Shown here: positions 1 to 7,983 of the stretch, piece by piece
How positions within the stretch are numbered: the first letter of the stretch is position 1
Layout of the letters: the number at the start of each line of letters is the position of its first letter
Position numbers and translations under genes: made by a program
Source: JAFGBZ01 sp043817715
GTDB lineage: Archaea; Iainarchaeota; Iainarchaeia; Iainarchaeales; JAFGBZ01
DNA length: 22,131 bases
NCBI GenBank assembly: GCA_043817715.1
Contig: JBDRGO010000048.1
Span: forward strand, 1 to 22,131
Direction of reading: 5' to 3'
Notes under the pieces: model-generated
Seen by the model: the letters and a program-made list of their open reading frames with translations, nothing else
Told to the model about the DNA's origin: nothing
Database searches by the model: none

Positions 1-140
1 CACTAAAACAAGAAAGCAATATTCGTCCAAATAAAATTTTTACTGCGGATAATTCAATAATTGAATATAAAATAGGGTCATTAACAAAAAAGAAAATAGT
101 CCAAGTTATTGAAAAAGTCTGTGAAATAATAAAAAACTGA
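1..140 (+). CDS. PemK/MazF-type toxin, C-terminal end (partial)
   Basis: An open frame runs in from the left edge (first complete codon at base 3) and stops with TGA at 138-140, giving 45 visible residues. They contain SNIRPNKIFTAD, followed by a helix-like lysine-rich tail (LTKKKIVQVIEKVCEII). This matches the end of PemK/MazF-family proteins, where an Arg-Pro/Leu-x-K-[IL]-F-T-x-D strand is followed by a last helix with the G-x-L-x-K pattern. Those proteins are mRNA endonucleases that act as toxins of type II toxin-antitoxin pairs. The active-site N-terminus and any antitoxin lie outside the window. The family call rests on a short segment and is a recognition by eye. Confidence 0.6.
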   Translation, partial: LKQESNIRPNKIFTADNSIIEYKIGSLTKKKIVQVIEKVCEIIKN

Positions 141-284
141 ACTGCGTAGTTTGAATTGTTACTCTTTTAATGGACTTGAATTGGAATGAATCATTAATGA
201 ATAAAAAATTTTCTTTTAATTGAATCCGAAAAATCTTTGGCTAAAGTTTGGCTTTCAAAAGAGGTTTATTTGGCTTGAAAATTT
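141..284. other. Intergenic gap, no gene seen
   Basis: This A+T-rich stretch lies between the stop of the toxin fragment and the converging end of the Nudix pseudogene. I see no open frame with coding character, no tRNA and no clear hairpin. Its T-rich tracts could serve as transcription ends for the plus-strand toxin gene. Confidence 0.4.
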
Positions 285-723
285 TTAAAATAATACGAAA
301 TTAAATTCTAATTTGAATGAAATATCAAATAATTCCCTGCTTTGTTCATATGTGAGTTTTTCTTTTACTTTTGATTCAGGAACCCATTCAAATCCATCAT
401 GTTCTTTTGAATTTAATGAAATTTTTTGTTTTGAATTCACTTTAACTGCGGTTACAGTGTAATAATAAACTGTGTCTTTTTTTGCCCATGCAAGCGGAAA
501 ATCTGTTTTTGCAGTGACTTTTCCGTCCAGCCCTGTTTCTTCCTTTAATCTTTTTATTGCCTGCTCTTCCGAATGCTTTGCTTCCCCTGTTTCTTCTTTA
601 ATGAATTCTTATCCTTCCCATTCTTCGGTTCTATGCAGTAAAAGAAAAATTTTTTTTTCCTTTTATTTCATCAAAAGCAATCACTGCTTCACCTGTTTTT
701 AATTTCAATTAAATTCCCGGCAT
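285..723 (-). pseudogene. Nudix hydrolase pseudogene (two stops and one frameshift)
   Basis: Read on the minus strand from ATG 721-723, the frame encodes a Nudix-like protein once three lesions are ignored. A TAA at 709-711 follows MPGI; a run of nine A (plus-strand T 650-658) holds one base too many; a TAA at 609-611 interrupts WEG/EFIK. After repair the product is about 145 residues, normal for a Nudix enzyme. It shows KGKK-IFLLLHR, WEG-x-EFIKEE, the Nudix-box half AIKRLKEETGL, then HDGFEWVPESK and a final helix, ending at TAA 285-287. The box is degenerate: the usual REL of RELxEExGL reads KRL, so catalysis may already have been lost. Nudix enzymes hydrolyse nucleoside-diphosphate derivatives. 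The two in-frame stops argue for real decay rather than one sequencing error. A TTG shortly after the first stop could be an alternative start. Confidence 0.7.
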
Positions 724-764
724 GTTTTTTTTATGAATTTTCTTTAAATTATTTTATTGCGTCT

Positions 765-1910
765 TTATTGTTTTTCTCTTGCATCAACAGTGAATTCCTC
801 TGTTTTTGCTGTTGCATCGCAGTTGCCTGCCTTGCATTTTTCAATTGAAATAGTTGTTGTCCCTTCTGCTTTTGCCTGAAACCTGAAAACATCTTTTCCA
901 AAGCAATTCTGCTGTCCTTCGCATTCCAAATAGTCGTCTGTTTTTCTTACAAACCTTACAATGTCCCTGTCATAGCCGTCAGGGTCATTTGTTATATATC
1001 CTTCATTTGCTTCATCATCAATTTCAATGTCAAAATATTCATTTAATGCAATGCAGTAATCGGCAGTGCATTCATTTGAAAAATTGTATTTGTCTGGATG
1101 AATTTCCTGCAGGCATTTCTGAGTTGTGCTTTCATATAAAACCAAACCATTTGATTCATCGCAGTCATTGTCTCTTGGATTTGTGCCTTCAGGGCAGTAA
1201 ATTAACTGGAAGGAAACATCATTTTCCGGCGCCAAGCCGTTTTCTACTTCAATTTCAAATAATTGCCCTTTGTATGGTTTTTGCCTCCATTTAATCAGTA
1301 TTGAAGTCCAGTTAATTGTGTCAAACAATGTCCTGTTTTTTCCGTAATTATAATTCAGGTACTGGTACTGGTATACTTTGTCAGTTCCTTTAATCCAGAT
1401 GCTTTCTTTGTCTTTTGTTTCTTCTTCACCTAGGTTTTTTATTGAAAAAAATATTCCAAAAGAATTTTCTGGGCCCTGCAGGTAATAGCAGTCCTGGACA
1501 AAAACATCAAATGAATATTTGCATTTAATTGAATTCTGGATTTCTTTTTTGTAAATGCATTCTCCTGAAATGCATTCGCCGTTTTCCAGCCAGGCTTTTT
1601 CACTGCATTTATTTCCGCATTCAATTTCTTCGCATAAGTCAGAAGCAATATAACCGCATTTTTCAGAATTCAATTCGCTTTCTGAATAAACGCATTCCCC
1701 GTTAATCGATTCCCCTTCACTCATCCAGGTAGTGCCTTTGCATTTTTCAGGGCAGTCAATTGCAGGAGGCAAAGAATTATTTTCATTATTGATTGGCGGA
1801 ATCTCTGAAGGAGTTTCCTGAACACATCCAAAAACAAATATAAATAAAGCAAATCCAAACAAAAAAAGTTTCCAATTCATTCCAGAATTTAAAATATTTT
1901 TATAATTCAT
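765..1910 (-). CDS. Surface lipoprotein with two Cys-rich repeats
   Basis: The chosen start is ATG 1908-1910 (381 residues); the open frame extends further upstream but runs through non-coding sequence into the tRNA gene. An alternative ATG lies at 1880. The N-terminus is a lipoprotein signal: hydrophobic stretch then VFGC with the lipid Cys at residue 29, followed by a Pro/Asn/Glu-rich linker. Two aligned 35-residue repeats follow (residues 53-87 and 98-132), each with the pattern CxxKCx4Wx3GExIxGECxY and a final KC-x-Y. The remaining 250 residues look like beta-rich extracellular domains. The last part, with GKDVFRFQAKAEGTTTI, vaguely recalls chagasin-like inhibitor folds, which is speculative. 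A TATA-like TTTAAATA lies at about 1943-1950, some 35 bp upstream. Function is unknown; a cell-surface binding or structural role is inferred. Confidence 0.75.
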   Translation of the reverse strand: MNYKNILNSGMNWKLFLFGFALFIFVFGCVQETPSEIPPINNENNSLPPAIDCPEKCKGTTWMSEGESINGECVYSESELNSEKCGYIASDLCEEIECGNKCSEKAWLENGECISGECIYKKEIQNSIKCKYSFDVFVQDCYYLQGPENSFGIFFSIKNLGEEETKDKESIWIKGTDKVYQYQYLNYNYGKNRTLFDTINWTSILIKWRQKPYKGQLFEIEVENGLAPENDVSFQLIYCPEGTNPRDNDCDESNGLVLYESTTQKCLQEIHPDKYNFSNECTADYCIALNEYFDIEIDDEANEGYITNDPDGYDRDIVRFVRKTDDYLECEGQQNCFGKDVFRFQAKAEGTTTISIEKCKAGNCDATAKTEEFTVDAREKQ

Positions 1911-2054
1911 TCTAACGCCCTGCTGGAATATATTAGGGAAATTATTTAAAAACCGAGGGAAAAATATTTTTTTGCATTTTTTGGAATGCTGACAGAAGCT
2001 GTTGTGAAGCATGGGCTGCTGAAGCGCCCTCTGGTGCCAATTGACAGTGGCAGT

Positions 2055-2126
2055 TGGACTCAGCGGGAATTGAACCCGCAGTCTCACCCTTGCGAAGGGT
2101 GCGTGTTGCCGTTACACTATGAGCCC
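2055..2126 (-). tRNA. tRNA-Ala(CGC)
   Basis: The minus strand folds into a full 72-nt cloverleaf. The acceptor is GGGCTCA/TGAGTCC, the D arm has stem GTGT/ACAC, the anticodon stem is CACCC/GGGTG with loop TTCGCAA, the variable loop is 5 nt, and the T arm is GCGGG-TTCAATT-CCCGC. The discriminator is A. The anticodon is CGC (alanine). The G3-U70 wobble, the identity mark of alanine tRNA, is present. CCA is not encoded. No intron. The region on its 5' side carries tandem hairpins rather than a close TATA box. Confidence 0.95.
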
Positions 2127-2129
2127 GAG

Positions 2130-2265
2130 GGGAAACCCAGGTCCCTTAGGTTAACCCTTTCCTTTGCGCTCTTCGAGCGCATTAAAGGGAAACTCGGTTT
2201 TCCCAGACAAGTCCCCTTTCCTTTGCGTTCCTTCGGAACGCGTTAAAAGGGAAACAAGGTTTTTC
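2130..2265. repeat. Tandem hairpin repeat beside tRNA-Ala
   Basis: Two units of 57 and 62 bp (2130-2186, 2187-2248) and the start of a third (2249-2265) each begin with GGGAAAC. Each full unit holds a large hairpin: CCCTTTCCTTT, a G+C-rich inner stem, then TTAAAGGG (2155-2189) or TTAAAAGGG (2214-2251). The inner stems differ, GCGCTC-TTC-GAGCGC versus GCGTTCC-TTC-GGAACGC, but each stays perfectly paired, so changes on one side are matched on the other. GGGAAA at 2187-2192 can instead pair with TTTCCC at 2199-2204, which would compete with the large hairpin because the two share GGG. The units lie upstream of the tRNA on its own strand. Function unknown. Confidence 0.75.
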
Positions 2266-2404
2266 TTATTGCATTGTTAATTGCATTTGCTGTAGTTTAT
2301 GTGCCCCTAAAATCTTATAATATAAATTAAGCATAAAGATAAATTAATTATATATGTTATGGGTTAATTATAATGAAAAAATAAATTGAAAAAGGTTTTA
2401 TCTG

Positions 2405-5400
2405 ATGGATGAAAACATGAAAATTGAAAAAACAGATATTTTCGATGAAATTCTGGTTGATCCGAAAATAAGGAAAGCAAAGCAGAAACTGGAAGAAGAA
2501 ATAGATTCTGCCCTGGAAGAAAGCGCTGAAGAAGAAAGCGAAGAGGAAGAAGATGCGGAAGAGGAAAGTGATGGGGAAGAAATTGAGGATGAAAAAGAAG
2601 TTGAAAAAGAGGAAGCAATAGAAGAAGAAACCGAATCAGAAAAAGAAAGTGAAATAGGGGAAGATGAAGAAACAGAGGAAATTGCGGAAAAGAAAAAGCC
2701 GAAGAAAAGGGGAAGAAAGAAAAAGATAGTTGATATTGAAGAAGAAAAAGGGGAAGAAGAAAAAGATGCAGAGGAAGAATCAGAAAAAGAAAATGAATCT
2801 GGTGAATTTGAGGAAGAATCAGATGACGCAGAAGAAAAGGAAAATGAAGAAGTTGAAGAAGAAAAAGAAATAAATGAATCTGTTATTCCGAAGTCTGAAT
2901 TAAAGAAATTAATTATTGAGAAAGCAGTGGCTGTTTCAAAAACTAACGGCGACCAGCCTTTTATGGGCGCTGAAAAGCTTGATTTTTTAAAGGATGAATC
3001 AGGCAAAAAGGTTTTTATCGGAAGAAAAAGGGGAATTTTCAAAAAGCACGGGTTTGAGGCAGGATTATTTGTCGGCAGGGTTAAGGAGCCCGGCTTTCAG
3101 GAAACAAATGTTTTTATGGATTCCTTGAATCCGCATGTAGTCTTTGCATGCGGGGCGAGAGGTTCAGGCAAATCTTATTTGATTGGGGTAATGGCAGAAG
3201 AGCTTGCAAAGAAAAACAAGAATGTTGGATTAATTGTGGTTGACCCTATTGGAGTTTTCTGGTCAATGCGTTATCCTAATAAGGAAGCATTTGAAGTGGA
3301 AAAATTAAGGGAATGGGGCTTTAAGCCGGAAGGATTGAATAATTTAAAGGTATTTATTCCTGCAGGGGCTGTTTCAAACACACCTAAATCAACTTTTGAT
3401 GAATCGTTTTCTTTAAGGCCTTCGCTTTTAACCGGAGAGGACTGGTGTTTGACTTTTGGAATTGAAAGATTCAGCGTAACCGGCTTATTGATGGATAAGA
3501 CATTGGAAAAATCGGAGAAAGGCTATACTAGATTAGAAACTGAAGAATATGAAGAAAAAGGGGAAGATGGAAAAATAAGAATTAAATCTAAAGAAACAGC
3601 AATTAAAATAAAAGCAAAAGGAAAAGATTATTCAATTGAAGATATAATCGAATGTTTAATGACTGATTCGGAAATCAATTCACGCGATAAAGGATACAAG
3701 CAGGATTCAGTCAGGGCATTGGTTTCAAGATTTGAGGCTGCAAAAAACTGGGGAATTTTTTCCAATAAAGGAACTCCTTTGTCAAAATTATCTAAATCAA
3801 ATCAGTTGACTATTCTGGACACAAGCTTTCTGGATGACAATGTAACTGCATTGGTTATTGGCGTTCTTGCAAGAAGAGTGCTTGCTGCAAGAAAAATTTT
3901 AACAAGAAAAGAGGCTGCAAAAAAATTCAAGGAATTTGATGTTGAGCAATTATTGGAAGTTGATATTCCGCCTACCTGGATGTTTATTGATGAAGCGCAT
4001 ACATTAATTCCCGGAGGAAATGAAAAAACTCCTGCAACAAGCGCTTTGGTTGAATATGTAAAGCAGGGAAGGCGCCCTGGATGTTCGTTGGTTTTTGCAA
4101 CACAGCAGCCAAGCGCAATTGACACCAAAGTATTAAGCCAGTTGGACATAATAATGATCCATAAGCTTGTGTTTGATGATGATGTAAAGGCAGTGTATAA
4201 AAGAACCCCTACATTGATTCCACAGCGTTACAGAAAATCAACTTTCATTAAAACCCTTCCAGTAGGAATTGCTTTAACCGGTGACAGAAGAGAAGAAACA
4301 ACAAGGGCTTTTGTATTGGAAGTAAGGCCGAGAATGAGCCAGCATGAAGGAAGGGATGCGGAAACAAGCGATTCAGTTCAGTCACTGGATGATGCGCAGG
4401 TTAAATCGCTTGCAGTGGATTTAATTACAAGAAACATAAAAGAAAAAGGCGAAATGACTTTAACTAAAGTGGAGGAAGTTGTTGATGCACTGAATTCAAA
4501 ATATCAAAGCAGTTTGGATTTTGATGATTTATCCAATGAACTGGGAGAAAAAGGATTGTTTTTAGGGAAAGAAGTTATTTCTTTGACAAAACAGGAAGAA
4601 TATATTGAAGAAGATGAACCAGAGCCAGAAGAACCTGATTTGGAAACAAAACAGGATTTGAATGAAGGCGAAAAAGCAGAAACCCAAAAAGAAAAGCATG
4701 AATCAGAAACTCAGCCAATTCTTTCAGCTGAATTAAAATCCCTGCCTTTAAAGATAAAAAAAGATGAAGCAGTGAAAATTGTATCGCGTTTTAAGAAAAA
4801 TGCTTTTTTGGGCGTGTTCGGCGAAAGCGAAAAAATAACTTCTTTGAACCTGGTTTATTCAACTCTTTATGAAATTGAATTCCTTTCAAAAAACAGGGCA
4901 GGAGAATTTGTTTCCCATAAATGTTTTATTGATTCAAAATCATGTGAATTTATTCATTTCAAGGACAATAATTTTGTTTATTCCTCTGGCTTAAAGGAAT
5001 TAGGGGATTTAAGTTCTGATGAAGTGAATATTTTACGTGTATTATTGAAAGGAAAAACAGAATTAAATGATTTGCTTGAAAAAAACGATTTAAAGGAAGA
5101 AAGGGGAAAAAGGCTTCTGACTATTTTATTTGAAAAACAATTCATTGCTTCAGTAAAGGAAGCAAATAAGGGAAAGCAGTTCTTTTTCCTGAAAAAAAAG
5201 CTTGATTTGCCTTTAGATCCAGGCATTTCATTGCTTGAATCAATTTCAAAAATGCCTTTTGTCCAGCCTGAAGCAGTAAGAAAAGAATTTGAGAATTATT
5301 CAAAGGATGATGCGGTAAATGCATTAAAGAAATTATGGCCAAGAATTACTGTGAAAAAAACAAATGAACTGCTTCAGCCAAAATGGATTGCAACACTCAA

Positions 5401-5461
5401 TGCAAAAGGAATGGAAAGGAAGCTTTTTTTGGATGGAGTTACAGGAAAGCCGGTTGAATGA
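2405..5461 (+). CDS. HerA-like DUF87 ATPase with long acidic N-terminus
   Basis: A 1018-residue P-loop ATPase of the HerA/FtsK superfamily. Residues 30-160 are strongly acidic, low-complexity Glu/Lys sequence, broken at 97-107 by a basic KKPKKRGRKKK patch resembling an AT-hook. The ATPase core follows: Walker A GARGSGKS at 250-257, VVDPIG around 279-283, Walker B WMFIDEAH at 525-532, QGRRPG at 554-559 (possible arginine finger), and FATQQP at 564-569. A second acidic linker sits near 725-775. The C-terminal 240 residues are unrecognised except for a helical, winged-helix-like stretch (LSSDEVNILRVLLKG). HerA enzymes are hexameric DNA translocases that usually work with the nuclease NurA; no nurA is next to this gene, so a role in DNA repair or DNA/protein movement is inference. 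The start could also be ATG 2417. Its stop lies 6 bp from the converging ogg gene. Confidence 0.85.
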   Translation: MDENMKIEKTDIFDEILVDPKIRKAKQKLEEEIDSALEESAEEESEEEEDAEEESDGEEIEDEKEVEKEEAIEEETESEKESEIGEDEETEEIAEKKKPKKRGRKKKIVDIEEEKGEEEKDAEEESEKENESGEFEEESDDAEEKENEEVEEEKEINESVIPKSELKKLIIEKAVAVSKTNGDQPFMGAEKLDFLKDESGKKVFIGRKRGIFKKHGFEAGLFVGRVKEPGFQETNVFMDSLNPHVVFACGARGSGKSYLIGVMAEELAKKNKNVGLIVVDPIGVFWSMRYPNKEAFEVEKLREWGFKPEGLNNLKVFIPAGAVSNTPKSTFDESFSLRPSLLTGEDWCLTFGIERFSVTGLLMDKTLEKSEKGYTRLETEEYEEKGEDGKIRIKSKETAIKIKAKGKDYSIEDIIECLMTDSEINSRDKGYKQDSVRALVSRFEAAKNWGIFSNKGTPLSKLSKSNQLTILDTSFLDDNVTALVIGVLARRVLAARKILTRKEAAKKFKEFDVEQLLEVDIPPTWMFIDEAHTLIPGGNEKTPATSALVEYVKQGRRPGCSLVFATQQPSAIDTKVLSQLDIIMIHKLVFDDDVKAVYKRTPTLIPQRYRKSTFIKTLPVGIALTGDRREETTRAFVLEVRPRMSQHEGRDAETSDSVQSLDDAQVKSLAVDLITRNIKEKGEMTLTKVEEVVDALNSKYQSSLDFDDLSNELGEKGLFLGKEVISLTKQEEYIEEDEPEPEEPDLETKQDLNEGEKAETQKEKHESETQPILSAELKSLPLKIKKDEAVKIVSRFKKNAFLGVFGESEKITSLNLVYSTLYEIEFLSKNRAGEFVSHKCFIDSKSCEFIHFKDNNFVYSSGLKELGDLSSDEVNILRVLLKGKTELNDLLEKNDLKEERGKRLLTILFEKQFIASVKEANKGKQFFFLKKKLDLPLDPGISLLESISKMPFVQPEAVRKEFENYSKDDAVNALKKLWPRITVKKTNELLQPKWIATLNAKGMERKLFLDGVTGKPVE

Positions 5462-5467
5462 TTCATT

Positions 5468-6121
5468 TCACTTCAATATTTTTCCTGTTTTCATGAACCA
5501 CATGAAAAGGTCTAATTCTGCTGCATTCATTTTCAGTTCATTCGCAAGGGAAAGGAATTTTTTTTCAATTTTCAGGTAATTAATTTTATTAAGTGCTTTT
5601 GGTTTTTGTTTTATGATATTGTATTCGTTTAATACATTCAATATATGCCTGTCCAAAATCGCAAGGTTTTTTGCCCCTGTATTGCGCAGGAAATGGCTTG
5701 CTTCCTTCATTCCGATTCCTTTGATGTTTTTCACTAAAAATTCTCTTGCATTTTTTTTTTCTTCTTTTTTCAGCAATTCATTGAGCTCTTTTTTAATATT
5801 CAAATGCTTTCTTGCTTCTAAAATGAATTTTGTTTTGTTGTTATGAAATCTGTGTTTGTGTTTTTTGATTGTTTTTTTTATTTTTAAAGAAGGCGATTCA
5901 ATGAATCCTTTTGCGCCTAATTCATTTTGAATTTTAATCGCGGTTTCTGCCTTTGAGTTCGCGGTTAAAATGCAGAAGCATAATTCCGAAAACCATTCAT
6001 TTGAGGATTTGTTTTTGAAGGAATTGAATTTTTTTAATTGTGAATTGATTTTTTTTGAAAGCAAAATATTTTTTTGCATTGATTTAATTTCATTAATTAA
6101 TTGTTTTTTGTTTTTTTCCAT
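5468..6121 (-). CDS. ogg: Archaeal 8-oxoguanine DNA glycosylase/AP lyase, Ogg2 type
   Basis: A 217-residue HhH-GPD glycosylase. The core reads ELCFCILTANSKAETA near 46-61, then the helix-hairpin-helix IKGIGMKEASHFLRNTG with the expected catalytic Lys139, and LAILDRHIL with the expected Asp157. The C-terminus ends in LFMWFMKTGKILK, the end typical of archaeal Ogg2 enzymes. There is no FeS cluster motif, also as in Ogg2. The enzyme removes 8-oxoguanine from DNA and nicks the abasic site. It begins 2 bp after the stop of nth, so the two form one operon, nth first. Together they cover oxidised purines and pyrimidines. Confidence 0.88.
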   Translation of the reverse strand: MEKNKKQLINEIKSMQKNILLSKKINSQLKKFNSFKNKSSNEWFSELCFCILTANSKAETAIKIQNELGAKGFIESPSLKIKKTIKKHKHRFHNNKTKFILEARKHLNIKKELNELLKKEEKKNAREFLVKNIKGIGMKEASHFLRNTGAKNLAILDRHILNVLNEYNIIKQKPKALNKINYLKIEKKFLSLANELKMNAAELDLFMWFMKTGKILK

Positions 6122-6123
6122 AA

Positions 6124-6786
6124 TTAACGGCTCTTTTTTACATTAATTCTTTTGCAGTATTTTTCAATAGGGCATTTGGAACAAAAAGGGCTTATTGGAA
6201 CACATAAATTCTGCCCGAATGCAACAAATAAATAATTTGTTTTTCTCCACAATTTTTTCGGAAGCTTTTGCATTAATTCTTTTTCTGTTTCAAAAGGATT
6301 TTTTGTTTTAACATAGCCCATTCTGTTCATTATTTTATGAACATGGGTGTCAACGCATATTGCTTGTTTTTTGAATGCAACTGCAAGCACTAAGTTTGCG
6401 GTTTTTCTTCCTGCTCCTGGAAGTAAAATTAATTCTTTAAGTGTGTTAGGTATTTTTGAATTAAATTCTTCAGTTAATTGTTTTCCTAATTTTTTTAAAT
6501 TCCTTGCCTTTGTTTTGTAAAATCCAACCGGATAAATTAATTTTTCAATTTCTTTAATTGAATATTTTTCAAAATCTCCTGGTTTTTTTATTTTTTTGAA
6601 TAATTTTCCGCATGCTTTTGCCGTGGTTTCGTCTTTTGTCCTTGCCGAAAGAACCCCCCCTAAAAGCACTTTGAATTGATCATGGGTTTCCTGTTCAATC
6701 AGTTCAGCAACCGGAACCTGCAGTTTTTTGGAGTATTTTTTAAGAATTGCATAAATTTTGTTTAGTTGGGCTGTTGTTAATTTCAT
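6124..6786 (-). CDS. nth: Endonuclease III (DNA glycosylase/AP lyase)
   Basis: A 220-residue protein of standard length. It has LLGGVLSARTKDETT near 41-55, the helix-hairpin-helix LLPGAGRKTANLV with catalytic Lys128, and VDTHVH with catalytic Asp146. The 4Fe4S motif is C195-x6-C202-x2-C205-x5-C211. It excises oxidised pyrimidines from DNA and cleaves at the abasic site. A minus-strand TATA-like box at 6811-6818, about 29 bp from the ATG, suggests a leaderless or nearly leaderless mRNA. It shares the 79-bp upstream region with the divergent rubrerythrin operon. Confidence 0.95.
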   Translation of the reverse strand: MKLTTAQLNKIYAILKKYSKKLQVPVAELIEQETHDQFKVLLGGVLSARTKDETTAKACGKLFKKIKKPGDFEKYSIKEIEKLIYPVGFYKTKARNLKKLGKQLTEEFNSKIPNTLKELILLPGAGRKTANLVLAVAFKKQAICVDTHVHKIMNRMGYVKTKNPFETEKELMQKLPKKLWRKTNYLFVAFGQNLCVPISPFCSKCPIEKYCKRINVKKSR

Positions 6787-6865
6787 GTAATCATTTTCCC
6801 TGAATATCTCTTTATAAATTTATTAAATCATATAAATAACACTGAAAATTAAGGTGTTTTTTTAA
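6787..6865. promoter_or_regulatory. Divergent promoter between nth and rubrerythrin
   Basis: Two TATA-like boxes lie in this 79-bp gap: TTTATAAA at 6811-6818 serving nth on the minus strand and TATAAATA at 6831-6838 serving rubrerythrin on the plus strand. Each is about 30 bp from its start codon, which points to very short leaders. The boxes are only about 20 bp apart, so one bound regulator could affect both operons. No clear operator palindrome is seen. Confidence 0.55.
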
Positions 6866-7438
6866 ATGAATGAAACTATTTTGAATTTAACTAAGGCTTT
6901 TATCGGCGAAAGCATGGCAAGAAACAGGTATACAATTTATGCCAAAACCGCCGTAAAAGAAGGCTTTCACCAGATTTCAGAGATTTTTCTGGAAACTGCT
7001 GACCAGGAAAGAGAACATGCTAAATGGTTATTTAGATTAATTAATGAATCAAAGAAAAATAATGAGGAAATTAAGGTTGAAACAGGAGTTCCAACTGTTT
7101 TAGGGAATACTGTTGAAAACCTGAAAGCAGCAATTGCTGGAGAAAATTATGAATTCACTTTAATGTATCCTGAATTCGCGGATACTGCCGAAAAAGAAGG
7201 ATTAAAAAAAATTGCAGTAAGATTAAGGGCAATTGCTAAAGCAGAAGAACATCATGAATACAGATATAAAAAATTATTGGCGGAAATTGAAGGAAAAACT
7301 GTTTTCAAGAAAACAGAAAAAGTTTATTGGACTTGCATGAAATGCGGTTATATCCATGAGGCCAATCAGCCGCCTGAAAAATGCCCTTCATGTGATCATG
7401 AAAAAAATTATTTTAAAAGGAAATGCGAAGAATATTAA
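6866..7438 (+). CDS. rbr: Rubrerythrin
   Basis: A 190-residue rubrerythrin of normal size and domain order. The ferritin-like diiron domain (about 1-145) shows the ligand motifs FIGESMARNRY near 12-22, DQEREHA around 46-52, AIAGENYE near 89-96 and AEEHHEYRY near 126-134. The C-terminal rubredoxin-like domain has CMKC (157, 160) and CPSC (173, 176). Rubrerythrin reduces hydrogen peroxide to water in anaerobes, using electrons passed through the rubredoxin iron. It leads a four-gene cluster with gaps of 10, 13 and 14 bp, all oxidative-stress related as far as they can be named. Confidence 0.95.
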   Translation: MNETILNLTKAFIGESMARNRYTIYAKTAVKEGFHQISEIFLETADQEREHAKWLFRLINESKKNNEEIKVETGVPTVLGNTVENLKAAIAGENYEFTLMYPEFADTAEKEGLKKIAVRLRAIAKAEEHHEYRYKKLLAEIEGKTVFKKTEKVYWTCMKCGYIHEANQPPEKCPSCDHEKNYFKRKCEEY

Positions 7439-7448
7439 TGTGATTTTT

Positions 7449-7970
7449 ATGTCAAAATTATGGAGATGTGAAATTTGCGGAGATCCTTATATTGGGGATG
7501 AAGCGCCCTCAAATTGTCCTTTTTGCGGGGCAAAAAGAAAATTCATTAAGGAATTCAATGAAGCAAAAGTTAATTTTGATGTTGAATTAAATGAAACAGA
7601 CAAGGCCAATGTGGAAAAGGCACTGCATGTTGAATTAAGCAATGCATCATTTTATTTTTGTGCATCAAAAAAAGCAAATGAAACTGAAGCACAGAAATTA
7701 TTCAAGGCATTAGGAAAAGTTGAAGCAGAGCATGCAGTAATATGGAAAAAGATTTTAAGGCTTGAAAGCACTCAGGAGATTAATGAAAACTGTTCGGGTA
7801 ATTACAAAGAAAATTTGCAGAATTCGCATGACAGGGAAACAAGGGCAATTGAATTTTATTTAAAGGCTGCTGCTGAATCAGGCAATGAAAGGGTAAAGGA
7901 AATTTTTAATGCATTGATTGAGGTTGAAAAAGACCATTTAATGCTTTCAAAAGAAAGAGGAATTAATTAA
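7449..7970 (+). CDS. Reverse rubrerythrin (rubredoxin domain first)
   Basis: The start is ATG 7449, with GTGAT at 7440-7444 as ribosome binding site; the open frame extends upstream but overlaps rubrerythrin. The 173-residue product has the rubredoxin-like site at the N-terminus (C7, C10, C23, C26) and then a ferritin-like four-helix domain with Glu/His pairs: VEKALHVELSNASFYF, VEAEHAVIW, HDRETRAIEFY and VEKDHLML. This is the reversed domain order of reverse rubrerythrins, which are NADH-linked peroxide (and oxygen) reductases in anaerobes. It follows rubrerythrin by 10 bp. Confidence 0.88.
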   Translation: MSKLWRCEICGDPYIGDEAPSNCPFCGAKRKFIKEFNEAKVNFDVELNETDKANVEKALHVELSNASFYFCASKKANETEAQKLFKALGKVEAEHAVIWKKILRLESTQEINENCSGNYKENLQNSHDRETRAIEFYLKAAAESGNERVKEIFNALIEVEKDHLMLSKERGIN

Positions 7971-7983
7971 AGGAGGGATTGAA

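Noticed and set aside
472..702. 76-residue plus-strand open frame
   Set aside because: It is antisense to the Nudix pseudogene, which has family motifs on the minus strand.
600..720. Stop-codon readthrough or recoding in the Nudix gene
   Set aside because: Two TAA codons plus a separate frameshift would all have to be bypassed, and all other genes here use TAA as a normal stop.
1911..2087. Longer N-terminus for the Cys-repeat lipoprotein
   Set aside because: The extension would run into the tRNA-Ala gene and would place the lipoprotein signal deep inside the protein.
2398..3042. Long Ser/Phe-rich minus-strand open frame
   Set aside because: It is the mirror of the Glu/Lys-rich acidic arm of the HerA-like ATPase; GAA/GAG codons read backwards as TTC/CTC. 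No independent coding signs.
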